Positions 10,525 to 30,392 of a stretch of DNA of 64,000 bases are shown here, in pieces. Origin of the DNA: Floccularia luteovirens (Eukaryota; Basidiomycota; Agaricomycetes; Agaricales; Squamanitaceae). Each line of letters begins with the position of its first letter. The first letter of the stretch is position 1. The position numbers and the translations under genes are program-made. The notes under the pieces were generated by a model. That model was given only the letters and a program-made list of their open reading frames with translations. It had not been told where the DNA came from and did no database searches. The stretch lies in the NCBI GenBank assembly GCA_009739215.1, contig VSJF01000008.1, positions 124,001-188,000 on the forward strand. The letters are read 5' to 3'.

Positions 10525-13270
10525 ATGAAAGAAAAGGTGTCCGCGTCTGTGGCCAGCGTCGGTAGCGAGAGTCCTCCTGAAGTCACGTTCTATGATCCGT
10601 CCAAAGAAAGTGTGTGGACTCGCGCTGGTCTTACGTTTGAGAGTTTTAAACGCGCACCGGGGACGACTGGGTATGTGCATTTGAACAATCAGAAACTGTA
10701 TTTGCTCATGATATCTCCCTATCTATAGCGGTCAAATCATTGCTGGTGCCGAAAATGTAGAGAATTTGGAAAAAATAATGGCTGATGGCCCAATGCTGCA
10801 GCAAAAAATGAAGCCGAGACATTTGCAGATGATAGCAGTTGGTATGTTATGTCAGTTTTAAAATATTTAAACCCTTCCATTGACCTGGATCTGATTAGGG
10901 GGAAGTATCGGCACCGGACTATTTGTGGGTTCCGGCTCTGCTCTCCACACCGGAGGTCCTGCGGCCGTATTGATCGCCTGGATTCTCATTGGTTTCATGT
11001 TGATTAATGTAACTCAGGTATTTCATAATCTATCTACGTATTGCCTCAGGGATACTGATACCACTTCACAGGCACTTGGGGAAATGTCAATCTTATACCC
11101 GGTTTCAGGAGGGTTCTACACTTTGGCAATTCGGTTTTTGGATCCTTCGTTTGCATTTTCCATGGGTTGGAACTATGTATTCCAATGGGCTGTAGTCCTC
11201 CCATTAGAAATTACAGTGGCTGGGACGACTGTGCAATATTGGAAGGCTGATGTTCCGATTGCTGCTTGGATCACTGTGTTCTGGGTTGTCATCGGTAATT
11301 ATATTTCTAACTCAACCGGAATGAAGGGTCTTACTTTGCCGTTATCTAGTTATTTTGAGCGTGTTTGGGACCCTCGGCTTTGCGGAGGAAGAGTTCTGGT
11401 CGTCATGCCTGAAATTATTGGTTGTTGTGATGTTTGTATTCATTGGCGTGTAAGTGTTTCGTGGAAATCTTTCTCGGCTCAGATTAGATGATCTCCATAA
11501 CGTTTAGTATCTGCATTTGTGGTGGTGGACCTGGAAATGGAGAGTACAATCATTACATTGGTGGTAAATTCTGGAGCGATCCTGGTCCATTTGCAAATGG
11601 CTTCAAGGGTGTCTGTGCTGTGTTCGTCACAGGTGCGCTATGTATTGAATTGTTTAATTGTTTCTGGTTTTCATCATGTCCCCACAGCTGCTTTCTCATT
11701 TGGTTTGTGACATTCATTATAACCTTCAGTACGACAAACTGACCTGTATCTAGCTGGTACTGAGCTCGTCGGCTTGGCTGCTAGCGAGACACCGAACCCT
11801 CGGCAAACTATGCCTGGTCAGTACTTTCGATCTCGAGGTGGATCACCGGACTGACCTAAACCGATTCTCAGCTGCTGTCAAAGGCACCTTCTGGCGTATT
11901 GTAAGTATCAGGAATTACATGTCAATTGTGATTATCAATGTTGACCATTGCTTCAGACCATCATCTATATATCTTCTCTTACCATTATAGGTCTTTTAAT
12001 TCCTTGGAATGAACCCCGTCTGCTAGGTGGAAGCGGAACCGGTAAGTCCTAAACCCATAATTCATGGATATCGTTGGTAATCTCTTCTTTAATCAGCTGC
12101 GTCACCTTTCGTAATTGCCCTCGATAATGCAAAAATCCATGGACTCAACCGTTCGTTTCCATGTCCTGCTTTGTAGCACTAGTATATGGTTCTAATTCAA
12201 TTTGCAGACCTCGTCAACATCACCATCTGTATTTCTGTCCTTTCCATTGGGCTTTCATGTGTATATGCTGGTTCACGGACTCTGACTGCCCTGGCAGAAA
12301 CCGGCTATGCGCCAAGGTGTTTCAAATATGGTACGTTGGCTCTCTTGCTACATGCGAACATTGCTCATCTTTCTGTTCCGTCCAGTCGATAAATCAAGTC
12401 GTCCACTTTGGTCAGTTATTGCAATCCTTGCATTCGCACCACTTGCATATATCAATGTTATTGCTGCGGGAGACACAGTCTGTGAGTTAACACATTTGTC
12501 TCTTGGTCACTAGAGAAGCTTATCATGCGTCGAAAAGTCACTTGGCTCGTCGCTCTATCCGGTCTTTCTACGTTGTTCACGTGGCTATCAATCTGCCTGT
12601 GCCAGTCAGTGATATTTATTTCATGATCTTCATCTACTAAAATTCTGGCTCGTAGTATTCGCTTCAGAAGGGCTTGGCATGTCCAAGGACATTCAATCGA
12701 AGAACTTCCATTCAAGGCACTTGGGGGTGTCTATGGCTCTTGGTTTGGTGTCATACTGATAGTTTTGGTTTTGATTGCCCAATTTTACGTGGTGGGTGCC
12801 TTTTTATCAATTTTTGGTCTAAAATGTAATATTTACCGTAACAGGCTATATGGCCGATCGGTGGAATGTCAGATGATCCCAAAGAGGTTGCCACTGCTTT
12901 CTTTTGTAAGTTACAATGTTCGATAGCCAACTCCACTCTCAATATTCTGTTTCATAGCGTCATACCTTGCTCTTCCTGTAATGATTCTTTTCTACGTTGG
13001 GGGCTACGCATGGAAACGTACTCTGCCACAAAAGGCTAGTGAAATCGACCTTGATGTATGTTCATTTTGAACTATTTATCTTTCCTATTCTTGCTCACTT
13101 GTGAAACAGACTGGGCGCAAGAGTTGGCTTACGGTAGAAGAAATGCGGGAGGTGAGATTTACGATTACTCGGAAATGACATCCTGCTAACTCAAGGTTAC
13201 ATAGTGGCGAGCTGAACGTAAAAGAGCTCCATTCCACATCCGCCTGTATCGCATATTGTTCTCTAATTAG
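10525..13270 (+). CDS. Amino-acid permease, YAT/APC family
   Basis: Plasma-membrane proton-coupled amino-acid transporter of the yeast amino-acid transporter family (Gap1/Agp-like). About sixteen exons join in frame: 10525-10670, 10729-10841, 10899-11017, from 11072 and onward to TAG at 13268-13270, giving roughly 570 residues. The cytosolic N-terminus precedes the helix 1 signature [16 protein letters not shown]. Helix 3/4 follows with [22 protein letters not shown]. Also seen are the extracellular loop [60 protein letters not shown] and the C-terminal cytosolic helix [18 protein letters not shown]. The exon after 12480 needs an unusual acceptor (GAAAAG, near 12537) to stay in frame. Substrate cannot be read from sequence. 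No frame break. Confidence 0.9.
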
Positions 13271-13557
13271 TTTACTTTGAATATTGTTGTTAACAAACAT
13301 TACTGTAATACGACCCTTGTATATAATCACGCTGTCTTTTAAAACATTATGAGCTGACATGCCAGTGAGACTCGGGTAAAATCTACAGAGGGTGAATTTG
13401 TTTATGCAAGTCACGCGGATGGACACGATACACGTGATGAGAATTGTTTTATGTGTCAACAAACCGATGTTGGATTGATTTGGCTCTACAAACGCGTCTC
13501 TGCTCCGAACGCCCATAATTCCCTCGCACACATCACACATTTCCTTCATCTCTGAAA
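13271..13557. other. Permease 3' flank and promoter of the lysine-rich protein gene
   Basis: About 290 bases without a credible exon. It contains a poly-T run and pyrimidine-rich stretches just before the ATG at 13558, as is common for fungal promoters. Confidence 0.4.
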
Positions 13558-14321
13558 ATGCCTCGTAAAGCCGTTGCGCCAGCCGCTGGCTCTGCAGAAA
13601 GCGGCGAGCCTCGTCGCTCGTCTCGTATCAAGGATCAACCAAAGACGGAAACTGTTGTCAAAAAAGCCCCAGCGAAACCTCGTGCCAAGAAGGTAGACAA
13701 GGAAAAAAATGAAGAAGGCGACGATAAGGAACAACAGGAAAAGCCTAAATCTTCACGGGGAAGTAAGCGTAAAGACGCCGACGAACCTAACGGCGCTACA
13801 GTCCAGGATGCAGGCGGCGAACCCCCTGCTAAAAAGGTCTATCCTATCCCTCCGCTCCGTTCCGTCAGCGCCTTACTCACTCCAATTTTTCTAGCAAAAA
13901 CCAGCATCCAAGGCCAAACCTGCGTCCACCACCAAACCTGCATCTAAAACGGCTGATAAGCCTGTCTCTAAAGCTTCTGCGAAACCCGCATCTCGGGCAT
14001 CGGCTAAGCCTCCATCCAGAGCTTCTGCGAAACCTGCCTCCAAAGTATCTGCGAAACCCGCATCCCGCGCGCCATCAGCGAAGCCTGCCTCACGTGCAGC
14101 ATCCAAGAAACCTGTATCAAAAGTATGTTTTTATTCTGTGACGTGTGGAAATTGGAGACTTAGTCCTTTCCAAGGTTGAAGGTCAAGAGCCTGCTGCCAA
14201 TGCGGCTGTTGGTGAGACTATCGCTGAAGAGCCAGAAGCTGAAGCTCAGGCTATTCAAGAAACTACGGTTCACTCTTTATCCCCTACCTCCAAAGTGGAT
14301 TTCTCACCTCTATTTCCATAG
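13558..14321 (+). CDS. Lysine/alanine-rich basic protein, histone-H1-tail-like
   Basis: Three exons (13558-13836, 13895-14122, 14175-14321) give about 217 residues. The N-terminus contains PRRSSRIKDQPK, followed by long runs of Lys, Glu and Ala. The middle exon is a degenerate tandem repeat of 5-7 residue units built on (S/A)AKPAS with K or R spacers, about ten copies, as in histone H1 tails or other DNA-binding nuclear proteins. The C-terminus turns acidic (EEPEAEAEAQ type). There is no globular domain such as the H1 winged helix. A last intron from about 14268 to 14320 would instead end the protein a few residues earlier. The opening motif resembles the tail of the Dot5-type peroxiredoxin at 54497. 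Nuclear location is inferred from composition only. Confidence 0.7.
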
Positions 14322-14326
14322 GCCTG

Positions 14327-15162
14327 ATAAACCTCCTTCATATAATCGCCTTATCGATCCAGTTCTTCACGGTCTGTCCACCAACAAATACACAACAAAC
14401 CTAATAATCATCGATTACAGGAGCCACCTTACTATGTGGATGAACAGAATAGGTGATAAAGCGACATCTCGCACCCTCATTTCCTGATTCTCTGACAAGT
14501 TCTATCGATTTAATGACCGCAAACGACGTCTCTTCAGGGAGAATGATTGTAAACCCCCAGTCCGTAATGCCATCGCTATCGCTGTCTGCTACCTTTTGCT
14601 TTCCTTGCCTTTATTTAACTCCTTTTCCACTGTATGTTGGGTGTTGTTGACTCATTCTTTCGTCTTTCTGTTGCCAGTATGTGATGTATTCCTTGTATGA
14701 CTACATCGTTATTAGCTACAGTAGCATAATAATCTGCCCCATCTGTTTATATTCTTCGTTTTTGCTCTTGTCTGTCGTGTACTTTTTTGCCTTGTGTGTG
14801 GCACACTGTGTTAGTTTAACGTGTTGTAGGACAGCGACCCACAGGTGACAGCCTTCTCTGACTGGTATTATTCTTGATTCGAATATAAGTATTCAATATG
14901 GCTATTGATTATCGTTTCAATAGCTCTATTGTATTTTCTTATTCTCTCCACGAGTCAGAGTCAGATTCAGTTGCAGCACTTTCCGACGATTTGGAGTTTG
15001 TCCTTGTTGACCAAAGGCTTCCAGCTGTCCTGCTGATCTGACATCGTGTGTAAAGTATTCCACTGCAATAAGCACCAGAATCTCTATAAAAAGACGTTTC
15101 GGAGCATGGAAATACCGGTCGTCCTTCACCTTAGCAATCAGCTATCATAGGAGAATTGAATA
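14327..15162. other. Intergenic region
   Basis: About 830 bases without a firm gene. On the minus strand, 14938-15035 can be read as a short acidic serine-rich tail (KSSESAATESDSDSWRE) if one base is skipped, with a plausible acceptor at about 15062. I could not find a start or further exons, so no gene is called. Confidence 0.35.
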
Positions 15163-15993
15163 ATGCCCCTCGGTTTCCTTGCTGTTTTCTGCGAACCCGG
15201 ATCTCAAGTAACCATCGAAGAGTTTCAAGGTTCCTTACGTGTTATTCTTGGGTCTGAATATCTTTCTGATGTATAAATCCAAAAGATTGGTACAACAATG
15301 AACATGTTCCATTGCGTTTAAACTTTTTGCCGTCGTTCTTGACAGGCGCACGGTTCTCAGAGTGCGATGGGCAAAAACCCTCTTGGTTGGCAGTCTATGA
15401 TGTCGATGATACAAAAACGTTCTATGATGAAAGCTACACCCGCTTACGCGCAAATAGGAGTGTGCGCGAAGCGAATTTAGTCCAGCGACTGGAGATTTTT
15501 GACCGTAGAACTTGCGAGGTTGTTTATGATTCTGGGGAGTCTAAAGCTACCAATTCATTGAAGTATGATAACCCTACGACTGAGCTGTTCACGCATGGCT
15601 TGAACGTTTTGGATGTCAATCTGCCGGATCAAGCTGCAGATAAGGTGGTTCGGGCTTTTATGCAAGATCTTGTCCCAAAGTTGAGGAAGGTGGACGGCTG
15701 GGTCAGGTCAAGGGCGCTCAGATGTATCGATGACCTTACCGGGGGTACTTCATTGGTTGCCGTGCCAAAATACTTGATTCTACACGGTGTGTATAATATT
15801 ATCTCACACACGCGCTCGGCAGTAAACTGATACGCCATACAAACTAGAACAACTTTCAGCAGACGTATCTTTGTCTCCTATCTGTCGTAGTTCTGCCTCT
15901 GAAACAAATAGCCAAGTAGTTTTTTCGGAAGAAAGGAGGTGGATCTTATACAGGGCATATCCGTGTGTTGCACAAGGGAATGTTCACGAGTAG
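15163..15993 (+). CDS. EthD-like dimeric alpha-beta barrel protein
   Basis: Three exons, 15163-15229, 15286-15786 and 15860-15993, join in frame to about 233 residues. The start is typical of a basidiomycete family: MPLGFLAVFCEPGSQVTIEE, then DWYNNEHVPLR, the ferredoxin-like-fold signature shared with EthD and related dimeric alpha-beta barrel proteins. A second, more diverged repeat of the same fold follows (DLVPKLRKVDGWVRSRAL). The protein ends RRWILYRAYPCVAQGN. Relatives are annotated only as EthD-domain or dimeric alpha-beta barrel proteins, and the substrate is unknown. No signal peptide. The frame is intact. Confidence 0.75.
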
Positions 15994-16317
15994 ATGTGCA
16001 TGATTTACATGTTTCAGATGTAACAATTTCGTGCAGCCGTTTGGATACTGTATATATGGTGTTCAGTTGGAGCAGTTTGAAATGAGCCTGAGATGATGAC
16101 TAATATTAACCTAGGACGGTAAACATAACAACCATGATGATCAAAGGCAAAACATAGTATCAGACAAGTCTCAGAAATTCGTAGGTTGTTTCCTCACAAG
16201 GTCAACTAGAAAACCCTTTAGAATCAAGCATTTCATTCTAGATCTGGCTGTACTACTATTCTGACATCGTGACCTAGAGACATGTCAAGGGTGGTGACTG
16301 AAATACTTGTTTAATAT
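15994..16317. other. Intergenic, promoter region of the BEACH gene
   Basis: No coding signal seen; no recognisable TATA element close to the ATG at 16318. Confidence 0.4.
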
Positions 16318-24060
<7,743 letters not shown>

Positions 24061-24549
24061 TTCAAGTCTAATAGTCTCATACATCTAATGTCTTCCAATT
24101 TGTACATTATCATCAGCTATTTATCGTCTTTGCTATCGCGCATTTCAATAATGAATACTTAATTCTGAAAATCTAAGTATGTGATGAGAGTCGGTTCATC
24201 CGATGAAACGAGGAACTGGGTTCAAATGCCGGAAAAATGGTACTGGGAGTTATGCGTATCTGTGGATTCTCTTCTGTCATGTTGTAGGTTGGGGAATGAT
24301 ATAGACGACATTGGGTGATACTTATAACATGTATATGAAGACTCGGGGGCTAGAGTGGCTAAAATCAGGACATGCATAGTCATGTGACAATTTGATTTTG
24401 CGTTGGTCCGTGCGCTGCTCTAAAACGTATATAAACCTCACCCCAGCCGCTATGATTCCTTACCACTCTGGCCTTTTGGCTTAGATCAAGTGTAGTATCT
24501 GTTCTTAATAGTTTAACCACTATTATGGAGGCAACGCCTCCATTATTGG
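24061..24549. other. 3' flank of the BEACH gene
   Basis: No gene. A short perfect hairpin, TGGAGGC-AAC-GCCTCCA, lies at about 24525-24541 and could act in 3'-end structure; significance unknown. Confidence 0.35.
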
Positions 24550-24937
24550 TTATCTAATTTTTGTCGCCCCAGCTCTCTGTGCTCTGCTTGCAACACGGGG
24601 ACGTGATGACCTTGCCGCTGCACTACTGGCTTGTGTCGTCGGGGGATCTGATTTTTCATCAGCTTTCTTATTTGCTAGTTTGTCTGCTACTTGTCACTTG
24701 ACAAAAGTAGTGGATTCAAGCAAATGGGCATTCTGGTGAAAATGACATTCAAAAATTTTTCAATTTGGGTATTTTGTATACCTGTTAATGCTTTCTATAT
24801 TTAAGTGCATGTATTAGAATCTATAGTATTTGATGAATTCATGATAAATGTAATTTAGGAAGCATTGTCTGCATCCATGGGATTGAATTTTGTTTTACTG
24901 GAGCTTGAAGGAAGATTAGATGCTGATGAGGATGACA
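24550..24937 (-). CDS. Possible small basic protein, unrecognised
   Basis: On the minus strand an ATG at 24935-24937 opens a short serine-rich frame (MSSSSASNLPSSSSKTKFN) of 27 codons. A second frame behind a plausible acceptor at about 24693 encodes VADKLANKKADEKSD, then an alanine/arginine-rich end ASRAQRAGATKIR and TAA at 24550-24552. The two pieces look like first and last exon of one small gene, but I could not find a donor that joins them cleanly; a middle exon may lie at 24720-24780. Composition suggests a small, disordered, basic protein. I do not recognise a family. Confidence 0.3.
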
Positions 24938-25093
24938 TTTCATGAACAAATTTTATATGAGGTTATGTATTGCGGAGTTTATAGAAGACAAAACAATTGG
25001 GTTGAATACGGTATTTACTGTAGTATGAGAGTATGTGCAAATGTAAGGTATAATATCGACAATGTTCACTAACAAATATGTACCTCGTCCACT

Positions 25094-27205
25094 TCAGTTC
25101 CAAACTACCAGAGTTAAACTTGTGAGAACGAACATAGGGATCATCAACCCCGTGCTTAAGCCATGCTGAGATGATGCACCATTCGGTGTTATAGATGTAA
25201 CCACCGGATTGGGTCCGGAAGTCCCATATACAGTTGTTCGATTGATAACAGGCGACCCCGTTGGCGCTGGTTCAGATATTTCTGCGAACAGACCAATGAG
25301 ATAAAGTTTTAAAAGCGACAGTGAAGAGATATCTCCTTACGTGGAAAGTTGCCTCCAGCACGAGATGCAGCCGCAACAGCAGATTTTAGCAGATCGCCTG
25401 CATCATCAGGGACTGTTGACAAGAAACCCATTCTCGGAGGATCTCGCGATGGATGGGTCAGATTTCCATAGTGATATGCGGATAACACACTGAGTTGTAC
25501 GTTAGGGTAAAGCAGTGAGTAAAACATGATTTGAACGTACCTCTTTAAAAACGGTGCTCCCAAGCTCCAGCTGAATAGATACCTACCAGCAGCAGGGGGA
25601 TCTGTCGGCACAAGGTTTGAGGAACAGGTGCTGACAGTATCTTTGAGTGTTTGAAAGATAAAATCGCGAGGATCGACAGGAAACAATTTGCCTCCGATTT
25701 TAAATGCAAGTGTATGCGGTTCTGAGCACGAAAAACGTTCGCCAATAGTTCCATAAATGTACTGTACAACATCTTCTGGCCCCCTAAGTAGTGAATTGCC
25801 CTATAGCAAAAAGTTTAGTAACACATTGGTTGGATTGGAAGTTGCGTACCGTATCGACTAAAGCGGATAATGCAATGTCCGGGGATGATAAATTTGACCG
25901 AGGTAGGACTTGGCCGTCAATGAATACATCGTCAATGAATACTTCCCAAGCAACTGGGTACTCCTAAAAATCGACGGAATGATGAGAAAGATTGCTAGCT
26001 CAAAAAAAAGGACGATCTCACCTCTGCTGGTGAATCCGAGGGGCCTGTTAACACATCAGGGTATGGCCGAATGGGGACCCAACTCAAGCTGTCATTACTG
26101 ACGCCAGACGGGAGTTCACCAATGCTCAGCATTCCTGAATTCCCGCCAATATCAATCGTATTCCTTTGAAGCGAAACCGCGAACATCGGTTGGCTAAGTT
26201 CTTTCATTGCAACCAACCGGGGAAGTAGAGGTCCTAGTCTGGCAAAAGACTCGAGTACAAAAGAAGATGTTTCGGAAGTCGATTGACGAGGTTCATTATG
26301 TGCATGTCCGATGTGAATGTCGGGCATAGTTGGGAATGATGGACGATAGAGATTGAAGGAAGGGGTATCTTCATTTGGGAGTGAGTAGCGACCGTGGATA
26401 GCTGGAATATATGAATTGCGTCGACTGATTGTTGCACCTTTAGATAGCGCTGAAACGACCTGGCTCCAGATCAAACTAAATTCAAATAAGTGTGAATACG
26501 AGAAACTCTCCAGTAATGATATTAAGAGTTACCTATTTAGGGGAAATCCGAGACCGAAAATGCCTGCAGAACCGGTCTCTGTGACGCTCGTATTCGTACT
26601 GATAATCGATGCGAAGTAGTGATCTCGCAGTGCCAAGCCGGCAATTTCCACTGTATCCTTTCCAATGAGCCCTGTAGCCTGTGTCCCACTTCGCGAATCC
26701 CCGTACAGGATGCTGATATCGATGTTGGTGGTCTGAAAAGTCTCTTGAGGGTATAGGGGTACATCATTTGAGCAACCCTCAGTACATGCATCAGATATTA
26801 CCCAGAGATCTGAAGAGCCTGTATCTGCAAAATAGAGCAACAACGTCTATCAAGGTAAATCATGATGGAAGAGGTGAACTAACCAAGAATCACTGGCGTT
26901 GTTACCTCACCAACAGTCACAAGCACACTGTATGTGCTGTCAATTGGAACTTCGTCAAAATTATCATTTTTCTATGATCAATCAAAAGTCACAAACATGT
27001 CTGCAGTGTTTCCTAGTCCAATTGTCCCCTGTAAACCACGTCTCTCCAGATCTTGGGTTTCTTGCCCCTTGACAATTGGTAGATGAATTCCACCTTCGGT
27101 ACGCCTCGTAAATCGCTTGGAGATAGCTTCTAATGATGGTTGATTCGCGGATGACGCCAAAGCAGAACTGGCAAATCCGAACAAGGCAAAAGCGACCTGG
27201 CGCAT
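25094..27205 (-). CDS. Secreted GPI-anchored aspartic protease, pepsin family A1
   Basis: Extracellular endopeptidase attached to the membrane or wall. The start at 27205 opens a signal peptide (MRQVAFALFGFASSALA). A propeptide with a dibasic-rich stretch (SKRFTRR) follows. The first catalytic motif, DTGSSDLWV, is assembled across an intron ending near 26824, after the Tyr-containing TYSVLVTVGE strand. The second catalytic motif is LVDTGNSLLRGPEDVV near 25850. The C-terminus has a Ser-rich linker and a terminal hydrophobic segment (LMIPMFVLTSLTLVVWN) directly before TGA at 25094, a typical GPI-attachment signal. A first intron with donor GTTTGT (about 26993) and acceptor at about 26955 is needed to keep the frame. 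It is divergently arranged with the acyltransferase gene about 1.1 kb away. Function follows from the A1 family; substrate is unknown. Confidence 0.85.
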
Positions 27206-28302
27206 GGTTCAGATATCAAGCTTCAAGTGGTGCAACTTTTTGGAAGCCCCTCGACGACCTCTAGATGTTTGAAAGGCCGCAGAAACGGAGGGTTCTTCCA
27301 GAAGGCAGCCTTCCGCCGAGGATGAACGTTTAAACAGCAGTGAGAAAAGAAAGATGTGAAATGAATTGATTTCACAGCTTGGGTTTCCACGCAGACCACT
27401 GCCAAGTAGCCAAGTCTTGTTCCTTTTCGCCGACGTGCCCATGCTGTCCCTTGCGTTGGACGAGTTGACTCTGGACTATAGAGCTGATATTATGTAGTGC
27501 AAGTGTAAACAAGTAGTAGACTACGACACGGGAGCTATATGCCATTAATATATACATAGACCTAGCTCGAGCTGTACTGAAGCTGAAAATAGAATAGATA
27601 GTCTTGCATTGGTCTTTGTCACACTGCCGCAAAGCTTGGCACCAACAAACGAAAAGATTGTAATCACTCATGATCGATGATCAGTCGAATTGCTACACTT
27701 TGCAACATGCAACATGAAATTTCTTTCTTAGCTAGCAACCAACTGCAGTGATAACGATATGTCGTTAGGGCAAACGTTGATCTACGATGTTATTCACACA
27801 AGGAAGGAGTTCTTTTGAAAGTACGCCCGCAATTATATAATAGTCTCCGAGTCGGCACGCCATTCTAATGATCCCATCCTATTGACCAGTAACATAAGGT
27901 GTATAGAGAAGCTAGGAAGTCACTACACTGCATGCCGAACGAATCATGTCGGGATTGTCATGCCCGGATTCCGATGCTTTCTTGGACTAACATTCCCACT
28001 CAAGATTCTCTAACTGCTAGATGTCAATGGAATCGTCGTATCTTTGTTCTCATTATCTAAGGCTCTCTTTTTCGTTCAACGGTTTCGGGTAAGCCAAGGG
28101 TGGGTCTCATCAAGACTAAGATTCCCCGAACAACAGTCCCCACAAAGAACAAGCCCAAAGTGGATTTGGCGTTTGAGTGGTGATGCTCAGCCGTGCCAGA
28201 TACATGCTATATGCTGCGAACCTTCGGCTCAAAACAACTCCTTTCCTTGTGCACAATTATCATCATTTCAGTACCAAGTCTCGTATTCAAAATTCCGCAC
28301 TC
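27206..28302. other. Shared upstream region of protease and acyltransferase
   Basis: Divergent promoter region of about 1.1 kb. Open frames here (for example 27209-27442 minus and 28044-28310 plus) have no family resemblance or splice context and are not called. Confidence 0.4.
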
Positions 28303-30053
28303 ATGGATAGCAAACAAATTTCTCAGAAGTGGGTGAAGCCTAAGTTACCCACTACACTTGGAGAGAGAGAATGGCTTCCACTACCATCAACAGACATGAT
28401 ATTCGCAGTAGTATGTCATATTCCGATTGGATTACTATCCAATAAATAACAATGCCAGACATTTCGTACCTGGGTGTATCCTGGACCTCTTGATCCTGTT
28501 AGACTCGAACGTTCACTTGCTTTGGCCCTTAGGGACTATCCTCACTGCGCAGGAAGACTTTGCTTTGATGCCGACTCTAGCCAATGGAGGATAAATCTGA
28601 CAAATGATGCAATTCCAATTACATGGTGTAAAACACAGCACCCCGGGATTTTTACCCCGGAGTTCCAGGGACTCCTGTCGCACTGGTTAGCACTTTTGAA
28701 CTGATTTTGATCCTAAGCTGATAGATGGCATTTAGAACTCTGTGATGACATAGCCGTACCTAGTGAAAATCACAGAGGTATACTTCCGACTCCTTTGGTA
28801 AAGTTCAGAGTGACATCGTGGGAGACCACTGGGGAGACATCCTTAACTCTATCATATACTCACATCCTTGGTGAGGTTTTATGTTCTGCCTATCAAGGAC
28901 AAGACAATATTCTCATCTTGGCGTCATTTTAGGTGATGGTGCGAGCGCGACAGGGCTGGTGCAGTCATGGTCAAGATATTATCAAGGGCTGTACCCATTG
29001 AAAATACCCACCTACGAAAAATACTATTAACCCAGAACCAATATTTGACCAAGAGAGGATCGGTGACGCCATTAAACACTGTATCATTCTTGGAGAGAAA
29101 CTACAGCTACGAAGAATACGCCGCTATGTACGACAGGATGATACTGCAGTCAACCCGGATTAATATGAAGTTTTCTTCAGAACAAATCAATGCTATCTGG
29201 AAAGTCGTAGCTGCAGATGTAGTCACAAAGATATCGCCATTAGATGCTTTAGCAGCCTATTTGATACACAGCATTCAAGCCGTAGCAGATATTCCGATCA
29301 ACAAAATACAACAAATAATTGGAGTATGTACCCTTGTTGTGGATGCACAGGAAACATCTCTGATACTTGATGATCAAGTTCAGAAACGTTGGAGTCCCTA
29401 AGCAATGGGAAGATGGAAACAATGAGAACTTCAGAATTTATAGCCCTCCTCCAGCAACTTCTGTGGGTAATTCGTTCATGATAGTCTCTGCCAAGGATTC
29501 TCTCAAGCCCGATCAATCCATTGCGTATGTTCCAGGTTGTGAAGAAACGCGATCTAGGTTAATTTATCGTGATTTTCCAGTCAAATCGCTGCAATGATCA
29601 GGGGTACAATAATAGAATTGAGAGATCCCGCAACATTCCAGAATGTTTACGCGGCATATACTCATTTCTTTAAAGAGTCCTTGAAACTGAACCGCATACC
29701 TTGGGAATGGCCCACCGAAACCACGGTTCAAATCAATAACTTGGCGAAGTATAGGTTTAAGTGAATTCAAAGATGTGGAAAGCTTAGCTTCTTTTCACAG
29801 ATTCCCCTGGCTTGAAGTTGATTTTGGCTATACCAATCGAACAAGGATCTTTGATTGGGACGCATGCGAAAACTTTATAGAAATCTTGCCTGCTAGTCCA
29901 GTGAAGATTTCTAACGATCAATGGAGAACATTTGAAGGCGGAGTGGATGTATCATTGCGACTAAAACATCATCTGGAGGCCCCTTTCTTACGCATTGTGC
30001 AACATGACATGAAATCGCTATCAAATGACACTTGGAGAAAGTACAAACTGTAG
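28303..30053 (+). CDS. HXXXD-type acyltransferase (transferase family, BAHD-like)
   Basis: CoA-dependent acyl transfer to an alcohol or amine, as in trichothecene acetyltransferases and plant BAHD enzymes; acceptor unknown. Exon 1 starts MDSKQISQKWVKPKLPTT. Exon 2 holds VYPGPLDPVRLERSLALAL and DYPHCAGRLCF. The catalytic motif HILGDG (HXXXD) spans an intron near 28870-28931. Next come the PTYEKYY, LERNYSYEEYAAMY and SPLDALAAYLI blocks, then SLASFHRFPWLEVDFGYTN, the counterpart of the structural DFGWG motif. The end is TAG at 30051-30053. Two extra bases disturb the frame: at about 29029 (creating TAA) and about 29060. The join near 28686-28724 also gives a stop with the obvious splice sites, so I am unsure there. 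Either an assembly-damaged gene or a recent pseudogene. Confidence 0.65.
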
Positions 30054-30392
30054 TTTAGTGAATGTGTAAATTTATTCGAATTGGGCATGTGAAGTCACGA
30101 TTGACAAATGGATCATACGGACTTGACCTATTTATGTTGTTCCGTACAACCTGTCACTGGTCCCGTTCAGTCTGCTGTCCCGCTGGTTAGTAAATGGTCC
30201 GACACAATGAACGCCAATAATTGACGTTCAGGAGAGCAATAACAATGCAATTACCCGATTGAAATATGATATTTGTTCAGATTTGGTCATGGAACAGTGA
30301 CGCAAATCCCAGCGGCGCAGTAGACGCTTCCGCTTCGTTTCATACCTTCACAACCATTTCACCTTGAAGCTCTCGTTGCTTGACGCTACGAT
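30054..30392. other. Intergenic
   Basis: About 340 bases with no coding signal; contains the 3' flank of the acyltransferase gene and the promoter of the DUF300 gene. Confidence 0.4.

Noticed and set aside
10525..13270. Frame break in the permease near 12510-12540
   Set aside because: Using the acceptor GAAAAG near 12537 restores a conserved frame, so no insertion is needed.
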